A stretch of 52,876 bases of DNA from Iningainema tapete BLCC-T55 (GTDB lineage: Bacteria; Cyanobacteriota; Cyanobacteriia; Cyanobacteriales; Nostocaceae), in assembly GCF_014698965.1 (NCBI RefSeq), contig NZ_JACXAE010000119.1, positions 1 through 52,876 of the forward strand. Direction: 5' to 3'. The position numbers and the translations under genes were made by a program. Positions 1 to 8,453 of the stretch are shown here, in pieces. The notes beneath the pieces were generated by a model. It was not told the origin of the DNA, searched no databases, and saw only the letters and a list, made by a program, of their open reading frames with translations. Numbering within the stretch: position 1 is the first letter of the stretch; every line of letters starts with the position of its first letter.

Positions 1-18
1 CTCACACTCGAATCATTT

Positions 19-816
19 TTATTCTTTTACTAACTCACAAGTCATCTTGCTAATGGGGGGGGAGTGAAAAGTTACATTGTATCTTCTCACTAGTAACTGA
101 ATGCCGAAGAAATAGGAGCCAAGAAATGCATAGAAAATTATTTTTACTGTATTGGCTTCTATAAAGTTGAATCTGTTCGGCTCTGTAGTGACAATATAGT
201 ATGAAGCAAATATCAGCGATGATAGCGTTACAAATAAAACAATATAGACTCCAAATTGAAACGGATTGTATACCGTACTATAAAGTTCATTTATCTCATC
301 AATATTTTGCTCGGAAACCAAACCTAGTAATCTTAAGTCATTAGCAAGACGTTCTTTTTGAACTTCAGATTTATAAAAACTATAGGCAATATATGAAATT
401 GGGAAAATTCCTACTAATGCGCCCACAACTAAAGTGAATACTATAATTCCTGATAAGTCGTTAATAAGCAATGAACTAACAAAGAAAATAATTACTCCTG
501 ATAAAGCTAAAAGAAAGAAAGACATTGTACGTTGAAATGTTCTTCTTGTCCTTTGCACTTGTGCTTTATATGCAACTAATTCTAGATAATTGTCTATTAA
601 ATTTTCTATTCCATCACTTATTCCTTCAATAACTGAGTTAAGTTCTTTGTCATTATTTTGTTCTTGTTTAAGTTTTTCTAACAGTAAATTTCTCAGTTGT
701 TGAGGTATATTTTTAGATTTTTCAATACTGGCTGGCGATAACAACTCAGATACTTCTTTTGATACGTTTCGTCTTTTTTTGCGACGATTCCACATTTTGT
801 TAATTTTTATCAACAT
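19..816 (-). CDS. Four-TM membrane protein of unknown function
   Basis: The 265-aa product has a charged, Lys/Arg-rich N-terminal half (about residues 1-90) that looks helical and cytoplasmic. Four hydrophobic segments follow, near residues 98-118, 122-148, 187-210 and 225-243, so it is probably an inner or thylakoid membrane protein. I do not recognise a family or catalytic motif. It begins 9 bases after the fucosidase gene on the same strand and may be co-transcribed with it, but nothing ties the two functions together. The ORF is complete, with an ATG start and a stop inside the window. The base composition is more AT-rich than the fucosidase gene, which could mean separate ancestry. A signalling or transport accessory role is possible but unsupported. 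Confidence 0.6.
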   Translation of the reverse strand: MLIKINKMWNRRKKRRNVSKEVSELLSPASIEKSKNIPQQLRNLLLEKLKQEQNNDKELNSVIEGISDGIENLIDNYLELVAYKAQVQRTRRTFQRTMSFFLLALSGVIIFFVSSLLINDLSGIIVFTLVVGALVGIFPISYIAYSFYKSEVQKERLANDLRLLGLVSEQNIDEINELYSTVYNPFQFGVYIVLFVTLSSLIFASYYIVTTEPNRFNFIEANTVKIIFYAFLGSYFFGIQLLVRRYNVTFHSPPISKMTCELVKE

Positions 817-825
817 ATCTGTAGA

Positions 826-2067
826 CTACCATTCAATATCAATAGTAATTACAGTTGCGTATGGGTCAATTACAGATTCTGGTACAGTAATTGTTATTTC
901 TCCTATTGGGTTAGGATTGAAAGATTCGATGATGCTACAGCGAGTTGTGTATTGGAGTGGGGTTCCGCTAGCCAAAACGCTTACTGATTGCACTTTTTTG
1001 ATGGGTATTCCCCGTACAGAAATTGTTTCATACGGCTTCCAGAGAAGATGTAAATAGATTTGGTTGTCTTTACGGGTTGATGGACCGTAAAATTGCCAAG
1101 GCTCTAATCCTGGTTGCGTACCTATGATGCTCTGTTTGTTCGATCGCATCCAGGTTTCTACTACTGCTAATCTTTCTAGTAATTCTGGTTGAATTTGTCC
1201 ATCACCCATAGGGCTGATGTTTAACAACAAATTGCCGCCTTTACCTGCTACTTCGCAAAGGGTGTGAATTAATTGTCGTGGTGATTTAAAATTAGTATCG
1301 GCAGTATTATAACCCCAACTTTCGTTGATGGTCATGCAAGTTTCCCAAGCTTGATCTGGAGGTTGGGGAGGTATAAACTGTTCTGGGGTGGTGAAGTCAC
1401 CAAATCCTGGTAGGCGATCGCTAATTAATATTTCTGGCTGCAAAGAGCGAATTATGTTGTATAATTTTTCAGCTTGCCATTGTTCAGGCGATCGCTCCCA
1501 ACTACCATCAAACCAAATTACATCAATATTACCGTAATTTGTGAGTAATTCGCGCACTTGGGCGAACATAAAGTTTATATAACGCTGCCATTGTTCAGGA
1601 GTGGGCTGACGGTGTTGAAAAGTTTGATAAGGTTTATCAGCTTCAGTAAAAGCCGGATAATCAGGATGATGCCAGTCAATTAAGGAAAAATACAAGCCGA
1701 TGCGAATTCCTTCTAGTCGCATTGCTTCTACAAATTCCCGGACAATATCTTTTTTATAGGGCGCATTCTGAATAGAAAAGTCTAATTGCTTTGTGTGAAA
1801 CATCGCAAAACCATCATGGTGCTTGGTTGTCAGAATGGCGTATTGCATTCCTAACCGTTTAGCTAAATTAGCCCATTCTTGGGGATGATATTGTTGTGGG
1901 TTGAATGTTTTTGCTGTGCTGTGATATTCTTCAACAGGAATATTGCCACAAAAAGGTAGGCTGAAAACACCTCCTACTAAGGGCCAAGATAATTCGCAGC
2001 CTTGTTGAGAACTATGTCCCCAATGAATAAACATTCCAAAACGGGCTTGTTCAATCCAGGTTTTCAT
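826..2067 (-). CDS. Alpha-L-fucosidase family protein (GH29-like)
   Basis: The 413-aa product begins directly with the GH29 barrel signature (ARFGMFIHWG, residues 8-17). It also carries the TTKHHDGFAMF strand and VIWFDGSW near residue 185, whose Asp corresponds to the GH29 nucleophile. GH29 enzymes hydrolyse terminal alpha-L-fucose from glycans with retention. There is no signal peptide, so the protein is probably cytoplasmic, unlike many secreted GH29 enzymes. The C-terminal 90 residues look beta-rich, as in the usual small C-terminal domain. Length fits short bacterial members. The next gene on the strand is a membrane protein 9 bases downstream. No sugar transporter or fucose-catabolic gene is nearby, so the substrate may be endogenous polysaccharide; that is inference. 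Confidence 0.88.
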   Translation of the reverse strand: MKTWIEQARFGMFIHWGHSSQQGCELSWPLVGGVFSLPFCGNIPVEEYHSTAKTFNPQQYHPQEWANLAKRLGMQYAILTTKHHDGFAMFHTKQLDFSIQNAPYKKDIVREFVEAMRLEGIRIGLYFSLIDWHHPDYPAFTEADKPYQTFQHRQPTPEQWQRYINFMFAQVRELLTNYGNIDVIWFDGSWERSPEQWQAEKLYNIIRSLQPEILISDRLPGFGDFTTPEQFIPPQPPDQAWETCMTINESWGYNTADTNFKSPRQLIHTLCEVAGKGGNLLLNISPMGDGQIQPELLERLAVVETWMRSNKQSIIGTQPGLEPWQFYGPSTRKDNQIYLHLLWKPYETISVRGIPIKKVQSVSVLASGTPLQYTTRCSIIESFNPNPIGEITITVPESVIDPYATVITIDIEW

Positions 2068-2092
2068 AACTAGATATTCCTAACATTTATAT

Positions 2093-2416
2093 TCATGCTT
2101 CCATCGGATCGAGTCTACCAATTCCTAGTTCCTTTAACTTAGCCTTGACATCTTCCCACTCAGTACCACAGTAGTAATATTTTTTATCCAAGATGTTTGC
2201 TATGTAAAAACCCTGTTTACCGCCGTTAATTTGTCTTAGCTCATTAGCAGCTTGTTTCATAGATATGCCAAAAGTAGCAAATAAATCCTCGCCCTGAAGC
2301 CAAGGTGCGTTAAACCAATTGATAAACGGCTCACCTTTTGTGAAGTACCAAGTGTTGTCACGACGAACAACTAGTCGATAATAAACTGGGTAAACAATTG
2401 TGCCTAATTTTGACAT
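2093..2416 (-). CDS. Hypothetical protein, 107 aa
   Basis: This is a compact soluble protein rich in aromatic residues (Tyr/Trp), without signal peptide or membrane segment. The sequence alternates short strand-like stretches such as YYRLVVRRDNTWYFT and GFYIANILDKKYYYCG with a helix near residues 50-68. No family is recognised. It starts with ATG and lies just downstream of a perfect inverted repeat at 2445-2466. The GH29 gene begins about 25 bases further on in the same direction, so the two may share a transcript. Composition and codon use look like normal coding sequence. Confidence 0.5.
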   Translation of the reverse strand: MSKLGTIVYPVYYRLVVRRDNTWYFTKGEPFINWFNAPWLQGEDLFATFGISMKQAANELRQINGGKQGFYIANILDKKYYYCGTEWEDVKAKLKELGIGRLDPMEA

Positions 2417-2444
2417 AATGTTCTATCCTGAATTTAGGGAATAG

Positions 2445-2466
2445 CCCCTAGAGGCAATTCTAGGGG
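2445..2466. repeat. Inverted repeat, 8-bp arms
   Basis: CCCCTAGA and TCTAGGGG are perfect arms separated by 6 bases. It lies between the remnant at 2487-2630 and the 107-aa gene. No T-tract follows on either side, so it is a weak terminator candidate at best. Confidence 0.4.
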
Positions 2467-2486
2467 TAAAGCGAAACATCTGACGC

Positions 2487-2630
2487 CTAGTGCTTAAAGT
2501 GCTCAACAGCCGCGCCAAGAGCGCTCGCCAGCAAATGAGGTGTCACATTGGTTGCAGTAGCAACTAGAACCACATCACCATTGGCATCTCTTACCCAAAA
2601 GCCAAGTTTAGAATTGCTGAATGCTCCATT
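2487..2630 (-). pseudogene. Remnant of a TpsA/haemagglutinin-like C-terminus
   Basis: A 47-codon open stretch with no start codon encodes WVRDANGDVVLVA followed by a divergent tail. The same motif lies near the C-terminus of the large TpsA protein encoded at 3577-8304 (QGWVRDANGDVVLVAS). At DNA level 41 bases are identical (2558-2598 versus 3636-3676), and 16 more bases match at 2526-2541 and 3551-3566. A stop codon precedes the open frame, so this is a broken duplicate tail rather than a gene. It shows that a second copy of the TpsA 3' end once existed here, or that the tail was duplicated when the cassette in between arrived. Confidence 0.65.
2526..2541. repeat. 16-bp direct repeat, left copy
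   Basis: CGCCAGCAAATGAGGT occurs here and again at 3551-3566. The two copies flank the DUF4365 gene pair and belong to the duplicated TpsA 3' region. Confidence 0.7.
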
Positions 2631-2654
2631 TCAAGCTAACTTCATAGTACCCAA

Positions 2655-3209
2655 TTGAGGTATCATTCAAAATTACCTCAAGCAGAATGTAATTTTGTGT
2701 TGACTGAACCCCATATTCTTGAATCATTAAGTCGATCTTATATCCGAGCGATTGCTGGTATTGCTGGCTTAAATCTTTCCATCCGCGAGTATGATTATGG
2801 AGTAGATGGCAACTTTGATGAAATTACTATCCGCAACAATCGGCGTGTTGAGTCTGGCTTTTCCCTTAGCTTTCAATTAAAAGCTTCAACCCAATGGCAG
2901 CGAGACGACAACATAGTTATTTACGACTTGGAAGCCAAAACTTATAACGATTTAGTGCTTCGAGGCAATTTCAGGATGGCTGTACCTTGTATCCTCATAT
3001 TATTTGCCTTACCTTCAGACTCATCCCAATGGTTAATATATAATGAAGATGAAATGCGGCTTCGTGGCAGTTGTTACTGGGAATACCTGAGTGGTAAACC
3101 AACCGATAATAGACAAAGTGTGAGAATCCGGATTCCAAGGGCACAACGCTTAACCCCAGAATCATTGCTAAATTTAATAGAGAAGGTAAAAACAGGAGAG
3201 TGGTCATGA
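2655..3209 (+). CDS. DUF4365 domain protein (putative nuclease fold)
   Basis: The 184-aa product shows the DUF4365 pattern: an N-terminal helix with a RSYIRAIAGIAGL core, then EYDYGVDG (Asp51), a strand, and FQLKAS (Gln74, Lys76). DUF4365 is considered a PD-(D/E)XK-like nuclease fold, here with Gln in place of the acidic residue before Lys. The C-terminal part is a helix ending in EKVKTGEWS. The stop overlaps the next gene's ATG as ATGA, so the two are probably translationally coupled. The pair lies between two copies of a TpsA 3' end. DUF4365 proteins are common in accessory and defence regions, so a nuclease role is plausible but unproven. Confidence 0.75.
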   Translation: MRYHSKLPQAECNFVLTEPHILESLSRSYIRAIAGIAGLNLSIREYDYGVDGNFDEITIRNNRRVESGFSLSFQLKASTQWQRDDNIVIYDLEAKTYNDLVLRGNFRMAVPCILILFALPSDSSQWLIYNEDEMRLRGSCYWEYLSGKPTDNRQSVRIRIPRAQRLTPESLLNLIEKVKTGEWS

Positions 3210-3514
3210 CAGAACAGATTGTCCCAGAGGAATTGCAAACCCATTCTCTTAAAATTGCTGATATCGTATCTTATCTCCATCAAAATGGTTGGCAAGCAGT
3301 AAGACATCCCAACCCACGTTTATTGGTATTTCAAGGTGCTGCTGACGATGAAGGAAATCCCATCCAACTTGTATTACCCAGTCACAACACTTTTGAAGAC
3401 AGCGATCGCTTATTAACAAAAGCTGTAAACTTGTTAGCAGTAATTGAAGATAAATCACCGCAAGCAATCATAGATTTAATTACTCAAACACATGCAACAA
3501 CAGCAGGTACTTAG
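3206..3514 (+). CDS. Small protein coupled to the DUF4365 gene
   Basis: The 102-aa product starts MTEQIVPEE. The ATG at 3206 is chosen because an AGGAG lies 7 bases upstream and the start overlaps the DUF4365 stop as ATGA; a GTG two codons earlier is less likely. The protein has a helix (IADIVSYLHQNG), a strand-rich centre (RLLVFQGAADDEGNPIQLVLP) and a C-terminal helical part (LLTKAVNLLAVIEDKSPQAIIDLI). I do not recognise the family with certainty. Its size and tight coupling suggest a partner or inhibitor of the DUF4365 protein; this is inference from arrangement only. Confidence 0.6.
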   Translation: MTEQIVPEELQTHSLKIADIVSYLHQNGWQAVRHPNPRLLVFQGAADDEGNPIQLVLPSHNTFEDSDRLLTKAVNLLAVIEDKSPQAIIDLITQTHATTAGT

Positions 3515-3550
3515 TGGCTAATAGACACAAACAGCTATACTAATAGCGAC

Positions 3551-3566
3551 CGCCAGCAAATGAGGT
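3551..3566. repeat. 16-bp direct repeat, right copy
   Basis: This is identical to 2526-2541 and lies between the stop of the 102-aa gene and the 3' end of the TpsA gene. Confidence 0.7.
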
Positions 3567-3576
3567 TTGTTTTTCA

Positions 3577-6500
3577 TCAATCAGAACAAGATGCAGGCGT
3601 AAACCAGGGATTTTGAGGTATCACACTAGGTACACTAGCAACTAGAACCACATCACCATTGGCATCTCTTACCCAACCTTGTGCTTCCACAATTTGATTA
3701 GAGGGATTGACATTTACGGCATTTTGTTTTATTTCTCCCCTTGTTTCATCAAACAGTGTTACCCAAGGAGTCAGCACCGCATCACTCATCAAAGGCTCAG
3801 AGGGACTAGGTGCTATTCCGCCCCGCCCTGTAGCAGTAAATGAACCCTTTCTTTGTCTACTACCAGGGGTGCAGGCAGTGGAAATTTGCTGTGTAGCATC
3901 AACCAAATTTGTGGGTAGTTGTATCAATCCCCGATTGGGATCGACTTCAGGTGTGTTGAGTTCTACAGTGCCAGCTACTCCACGTTCTGAACTAGCAGTG
4001 ATGTCTGAGAGCGAAGTTGGGCGTGGACGAGATTGAATACCATAGATACCAGAGGCTGTAATGTTAACATTGCCACCATTACCATCAAAAGCATTAGCGC
4101 TGATATTGCTATCTTCCTTTGGCACAGCGACGATGAAGGGGGAGTTGATCGTAATTTTACCGCCATCACCGCCAGCCTGTGCAGTGCCAGCAGTAGTAGA
4201 AATTTGACTGCCACGACGCAATAGTAATAAGTCCTGCACATTCAGGTTGAGATTTCCGCCATTGCCTGAAAGAGTCGTAGCTTGAATAGTACCCTTGTTA
4301 TCAAGACGAACAGAACCAGCTGTAACTGCTATGTCACCTGCCTGCCCCTGCCCAATGTTGCTTGTACTTAGTTGAGCCTCATCCGTAACAAAAAGTGATC
4401 CAGTAGCGATTGTAATGTTTCCGGCTGTACCTACAGCTTCAGGTCTGACTCTACTGAAAATACCTGTTTCATTTCCAGATAACAAGATGCGATCGCTTGC
4501 ATCAATTCTCACACTGCCCGCATTCCCTTGTCCAGCAGTAGTGGTAGTTAGAATAGCTCTATTTGTAATAGACAATGAGCCAGTGGAGATGGTAATGCCA
4601 CCAGCGTTGCCCTCTGCTCCTTCTCCTACAATACTTTCCGCATACGCCTGTCCGTTAAAGGCAACGGTATTGCCAGCATTAATGGTCACACTGCCTGCAT
4701 TTCCTTTACCATTGGTACTAACATTTAGGAAAGCCCCATCTGTTGCCGAAAACGATCCGGTAGTAATAGTAATGTCTCCAGCTTTGCCCACCACACCAGA
4801 TGCCAAATTGCTACTTATACTACTCGAGCGATCGTTACGACTTATTCCACTCAAAGAAACACGATCGCGAGCGTTAACCGTTACACTACCTGCCGAACCG
4901 TTTTCTTGAGCGATGGTAACTAATCGAGCTCCGTTAGTGATAAATAGAGAGCCACTATTTATAGTAATGTCCCCAGCGTTGCCCTCTCCTCCAGAAAGTA
5001 CACCGGTGATAGCTTGACTACTGCGCCCATCACTTCCAACCCCATCAAAGGAAACCAGATTGTCAGCATTAATCGTTACATTACCTGCATCTCCTTTAGC
5101 ATTAGTACTAGCGATTAATCGAGCGCCATTAGTTACAGACAACGAACCAGTAGTAACAGTTACATTTCCACCCTTACCCTCCCCAATCCGATCCCCTAAG
5201 CGTTCTACTGCGCTTGCAACAACGCTGTTTGCCCCATCTAAGTATACACCATGAGCATTAATTGCCACATCACCTGCATTCCCTCGACCAACTGTGGTAG
5301 CACTTAATTGTGCTCTATCACTAACAGACAGCGTTCCAGTGGTAATAGTGACGTTTCCACCTCTACCCTCTGCTCTTGCTCCTACTTGGCTGAAAACACC
5401 TGTATTAATTCCATCAATAGAGACTCTATTACGAGCATCAATGTTGATATTACCTGCATTCCCTATAAAGAAAGTACTTGCACTGAGTTGTGCCTCATTT
5501 TTGACAGATAGCGTTCCGGTAGTGATGGTAATATTCCCACCGTTACCCCTATTTCTCACATTGCTAAAGACACCTGTATCATTGCCATCAAAAAAGGCAA
5601 TGTCACTGCTATCAATTGTCACATTTCCAGCATTCCCTAGTCCATCGGTAATAGAGGACAATCTTGCGCCATTGGTTGCAGAAAGTGACTTGGTTGTCAA
5701 ACTAATGTTACCTGCATTACCTCTACCCCCAGATCGAACATCATTGAACACTCCACTGCGAAATTCATTGCCTCCTACTCCATTAAGTAGGATGTTGTCC
5801 CTCGCTAAAATATTTATATTACCCGTATCGCCTCGCCCAATAGTGCTGGCAGATAGTGTAGCGCCATCGGTAACAGAAAGCGATCCAGTGGTAATACTAA
5901 TGTTGCCTCCTTTGCCCACAGCTTGACGGTCTTCAACACTACTAAATACACCACTGGGGAACAATCCATTGCTACTTACCCCACGCAGGGATATACTGTC
6001 ACGAGCATCAATAGTGATATTACCTGCATTTCCTTGTCCAAAAGTGGAAGCAATGATTTGCGCTCCGTTTGATGCAGAAAGTGTCTCGCTTGTCAAACTA
6101 ATGTTACCGCCCTCGCCTACAGCCCCTGGTGACACATTATTAAATATGCCGCTGAGGGAGCCATTACTGCCTACCCCATCGAAAGAGATGGTATGTGTGG
6201 CTTTAACTGTAATACTACCTGTATCTCCTTGCCCAAAAGTACTGGTATTCAAACGAGCGCCATTTTTTAAAGCCAGCGCCCCAGTTGTAATGTTGATATT
6301 GCCGCCTTTTCCTGACGCACCCTGTTCCACAGAACTGAATACACCACTGGGAAATCCATTCCTACCTATTCCATCTAAAGAGATAGTGTCAGCTTTAACA
6401 TTAATATTACCTGCATTTCCTCGCCCGAGAGTGTTGGCATATATCGGTGCACCATCAGTGAGAGAAAGCAAACCTGTGGTAATGCTGATATTACCTGCAT

Positions 6501-8304
6501 TCCCAATCGCATCACTTCCCACGCTGCTATAAACACCACTAGAAAATCCATTGCTACTGACACCATTCAAGGAAATAGTGTTAGCATCAATAGTGACATT
6601 ACCTGCATTTCCTTGTCCAAAAGTGGAAGCAGATATTTGCGCTCCATTGGATGCAGAAAGTGACTCGCTTGTCAAACTAATGTTACCAGCTTGACCTACA
6701 GCCCCTAGTGACACATTATTAAATATGCCACTAAGGGAGCCATTACTACCAACTCCCGCTAGAGAGATCGCGTTGCGGGCATTGATCTTGATATTGCCGA
6801 CATTTCCGATTCCAAAGGTACTGGTATTTAATCTCGCACCATTAGTAATTGAGAGCGACCCAGTTGTAATGCTGATATTACCAGCTTGACCGACGGCGTT
6901 ACCATATACAGTGCTGTCAACACCACTAGAGATGCCATTGCTACTACCATTCAAAAAAATCGTTTTAGCATCAATAGTAATATTACCTGCATTCCCTTGT
7001 CCCAAGGTGGAAGCAAAAATTAACGCTCCATTATTTGCAGAAAGCGACTCAGTTGTAATACTGATGTTGCCTGCTCTGCCTACTGCTCCCTGTTCCAAAG
7101 CAGTGAATACTCCACTCAAAAAACCGTTACGGTCTATTCCATCAAGGGAGATGTCTCTAGCTCTAATTGTGACATTGCCAGCATTTCCTTGTCCAAAAAC
7201 ATTAGCTACTAATTGAGTACCATCAGTAAATATCAGCGAATCTGTAGTAATATCCAGGTTTCCAGCATTACCTGCACCATTGGCTTCCACAATGCTTTGA
7301 ATCCTACCACCTTGCCCAGCCCTAATTGTGCTTGTTGCATTGAGCGTAATATTTCCAGCTTGGCTGTCAGATGAACCTAACCCCGATCCTATGCCACCTA
7401 AAAGCCGACTTTCTCCTAAAATATCAATATTACGAGCATTAACCGCAATACTTCCCCCATTACCAGCAATCACATTGATGCCGGCTCCGTTAATTAGTGA
7501 TACATCCGATCGCTCTACCCCATCAGAGAAATTTAGATTCAGATTATTCCCCAACTCTACTGTTCCCGCTCCGGAAACACCTCCTAACTCAACTCTCCCA
7601 CCAAAGGCATTTAACCTTCCGCCATCCATGCTGATGTTACCACCTACTAACACCAAACTCCGACCATCTCTAACACGTAACCCAGATGCACTCACTCTTT
7701 CTGTCGGATCTAATCCTGCTGGTGCTACTGAGTTATTTTGAATCGATGCTGCTGCAATTTGATTGAATAAAAAAGCAGAAGGATTTACTGTCAACAGTTC
7801 AGGAGTATTCGGATTCGTTGCATTGAAAAAACCTTGATTACCAAACCCAATCGCATTAGCAGTCGTTGCAACAAACGAACCTCCGACATCTAAACTGGCA
7901 TTGCGTCCAAAAATGATTCCGTTGGGATTAATTAAAAATAAGTTGGGATTGGAGTTACCAAACGTGCCCAAAGTCCCCAAAATCTCAGAGCGATCGCCAC
8001 CCGTAACTCGTGCTAATATATTTTGTATATTGGCGCTAGGACTAAAAAAATAAGCACCGCGTCCAGCACTAACATTGAATTCTCGAAAACTGTGAAAGAG
8101 ATTTTGACCCCGCTGTGTTCCACCATTAATTACCTCGATTGGTTCCCCATTAAAGTTAGGGGTGACAGTCGAGTTCTCGGCACCTAGTGTATTGTCAGGA
8201 ACAATGTTACTTTGGGCTAGTGCGCAATTCACAGAGAATGCGATCGCACCCCCCACAATCCCTAGCTCGAATAACCAACCTTTAATACGAACATCGCCGG
8301 ACAT
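3577..8304 (-). CDS. TpsA-like filamentous haemagglutinin protein
   Basis: The 1575-aa product has a hydrophobic signal-like N-terminus (GIVGGAIAFSVNCALAQ, cleavage expected near residue 30). A two-partner-secretion (TPS) domain follows to about residue 270, with the typical FLINPNGIIFG motif. Residues from about 320 to 1400 hold sixteen imperfect repeats with a GNISITTGSLSVTNGA-type core and a GNAGNVTIDA-type strand, which should fold as a long right-handed beta-helix. The C-terminus (WVRDANGDVVLVA) is conserved in cyanobacterial members. Such proteins are exported through a TpsB outer-membrane pore and act at the cell surface. No TpsB gene is in the window. Neighbouring repeats are close in sequence, for example 6580-6960 and 5990-6400, suggesting recent internal duplication or homogenisation. 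The ligand is unknown. Confidence 0.9.
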   Translation of the reverse strand: MSGDVRIKGWLFELGIVGGAIAFSVNCALAQSNIVPDNTLGAENSTVTPNFNGEPIEVINGGTQRGQNLFHSFREFNVSAGRGAYFFSPSANIQNILARVTGGDRSEILGTLGTFGNSNPNLFLINPNGIIFGRNASLDVGGSFVATTANAIGFGNQGFFNATNPNTPELLTVNPSAFLFNQIAAASIQNNSVAPAGLDPTERVSASGLRVRDGRSLVLVGGNISMDGGRLNAFGGRVELGGVSGAGTVELGNNLNLNFSDGVERSDVSLINGAGINVIAGNGGSIAVNARNIDILGESRLLGGIGSGLGSSDSQAGNITLNATSTIRAGQGGRIQSIVEANGAGNAGNLDITTDSLIFTDGTQLVANVFGQGNAGNVTIRARDISLDGIDRNGFLSGVFTALEQGAVGRAGNISITTESLSANNGALIFASTLGQGNAGNITIDAKTIFLNGSSNGISSGVDSTVYGNAVGQAGNISITTGSLSITNGARLNTSTFGIGNVGNIKINARNAISLAGVGSNGSLSGIFNNVSLGAVGQAGNISLTSESLSASNGAQISASTFGQGNAGNVTIDANTISLNGVSSNGFSSGVYSSVGSDAIGNAGNISITTGLLSLTDGAPIYANTLGRGNAGNINVKADTISLDGIGRNGFPSGVFSSVEQGASGKGGNINITTGALALKNGARLNTSTFGQGDTGSITVKATHTISFDGVGSNGSLSGIFNNVSPGAVGEGGNISLTSETLSASNGAQIIASTFGQGNAGNITIDARDSISLRGVSSNGLFPSGVFSSVEDRQAVGKGGNISITTGSLSVTDGATLSASTIGRGDTGNINILARDNILLNGVGGNEFRSGVFNDVRSGGRGNAGNISLTTKSLSATNGARLSSITDGLGNAGNVTIDSSDIAFFDGNDTGVFSNVRNRGNGGNITITTGTLSVKNEAQLSASTFFIGNAGNINIDARNRVSIDGINTGVFSQVGARAEGRGGNVTITTGTLSVSDRAQLSATTVGRGNAGDVAINAHGVYLDGANSVVASAVERLGDRIGEGKGGNVTVTTGSLSVTNGARLIASTNAKGDAGNVTINADNLVSFDGVGSDGRSSQAITGVLSGGEGNAGDITINSGSLFITNGARLVTIAQENGSAGSVTVNARDRVSLSGISRNDRSSSISSNLASGVVGKAGDITITTGSFSATDGAFLNVSTNGKGNAGSVTINAGNTVAFNGQAYAESIVGEGAEGNAGGITISTGSLSITNRAILTTTTAGQGNAGSVRIDASDRILLSGNETGIFSRVRPEAVGTAGNITIATGSLFVTDEAQLSTSNIGQGQAGDIAVTAGSVRLDNKGTIQATTLSGNGGNLNLNVQDLLLLRRGSQISTTAGTAQAGGDGGKITINSPFIVAVPKEDSNISANAFDGNGGNVNITASGIYGIQSRPRPTSLSDITASSERGVAGTVELNTPEVDPNRGLIQLPTNLVDATQQISTACTPGSRQRKGSFTATGRGGIAPSPSEPLMSDAVLTPWVTLFDETRGEIKQNAVNVNPSNQIVEAQGWVRDANGDVVLVASVPSVIPQNPWFTPASCSD

Positions 8305-8413
8305 TGCATTCCCCTAGCGTAGCCACAGTTACTGAAAAACTATCTATTAATTAACTTCTCAGCTTTTGAACTATGAGGTATGCATTTTTTAATAAAAATT
8401 AATAGTTTGCCTG

Positions 8414-8450
8414 TAAGATCCCCGACTTCTTAAAGAAGTCGGGGATCTTA
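8414..8450. terminator. Palindromic hairpin (repeat family A)
   Basis: Perfect 18-base arms (TAAGATCCCCGACTTCTT and its complement) are separated by one base. It lies 3 bases downstream of the methyltransferase gene and could end its transcript. Related palindromes with the same CTTCTT-A-AAGAAG centre occur at 10952-10984 and 13803-13835, so it is a dispersed repeat as well as a possible terminator. Confidence 0.7.
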
Positions 8451-8453
8451 GGG

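Noticed and set aside
4415-7741. Several plus-strand frames of 60-210 codons inside the TpsA gene
   Set aside because: They are antisense frames created by the repeat structure of the TpsA gene; their Pro/Leu-rich products (FPALP repeats) reflect complementary codons.
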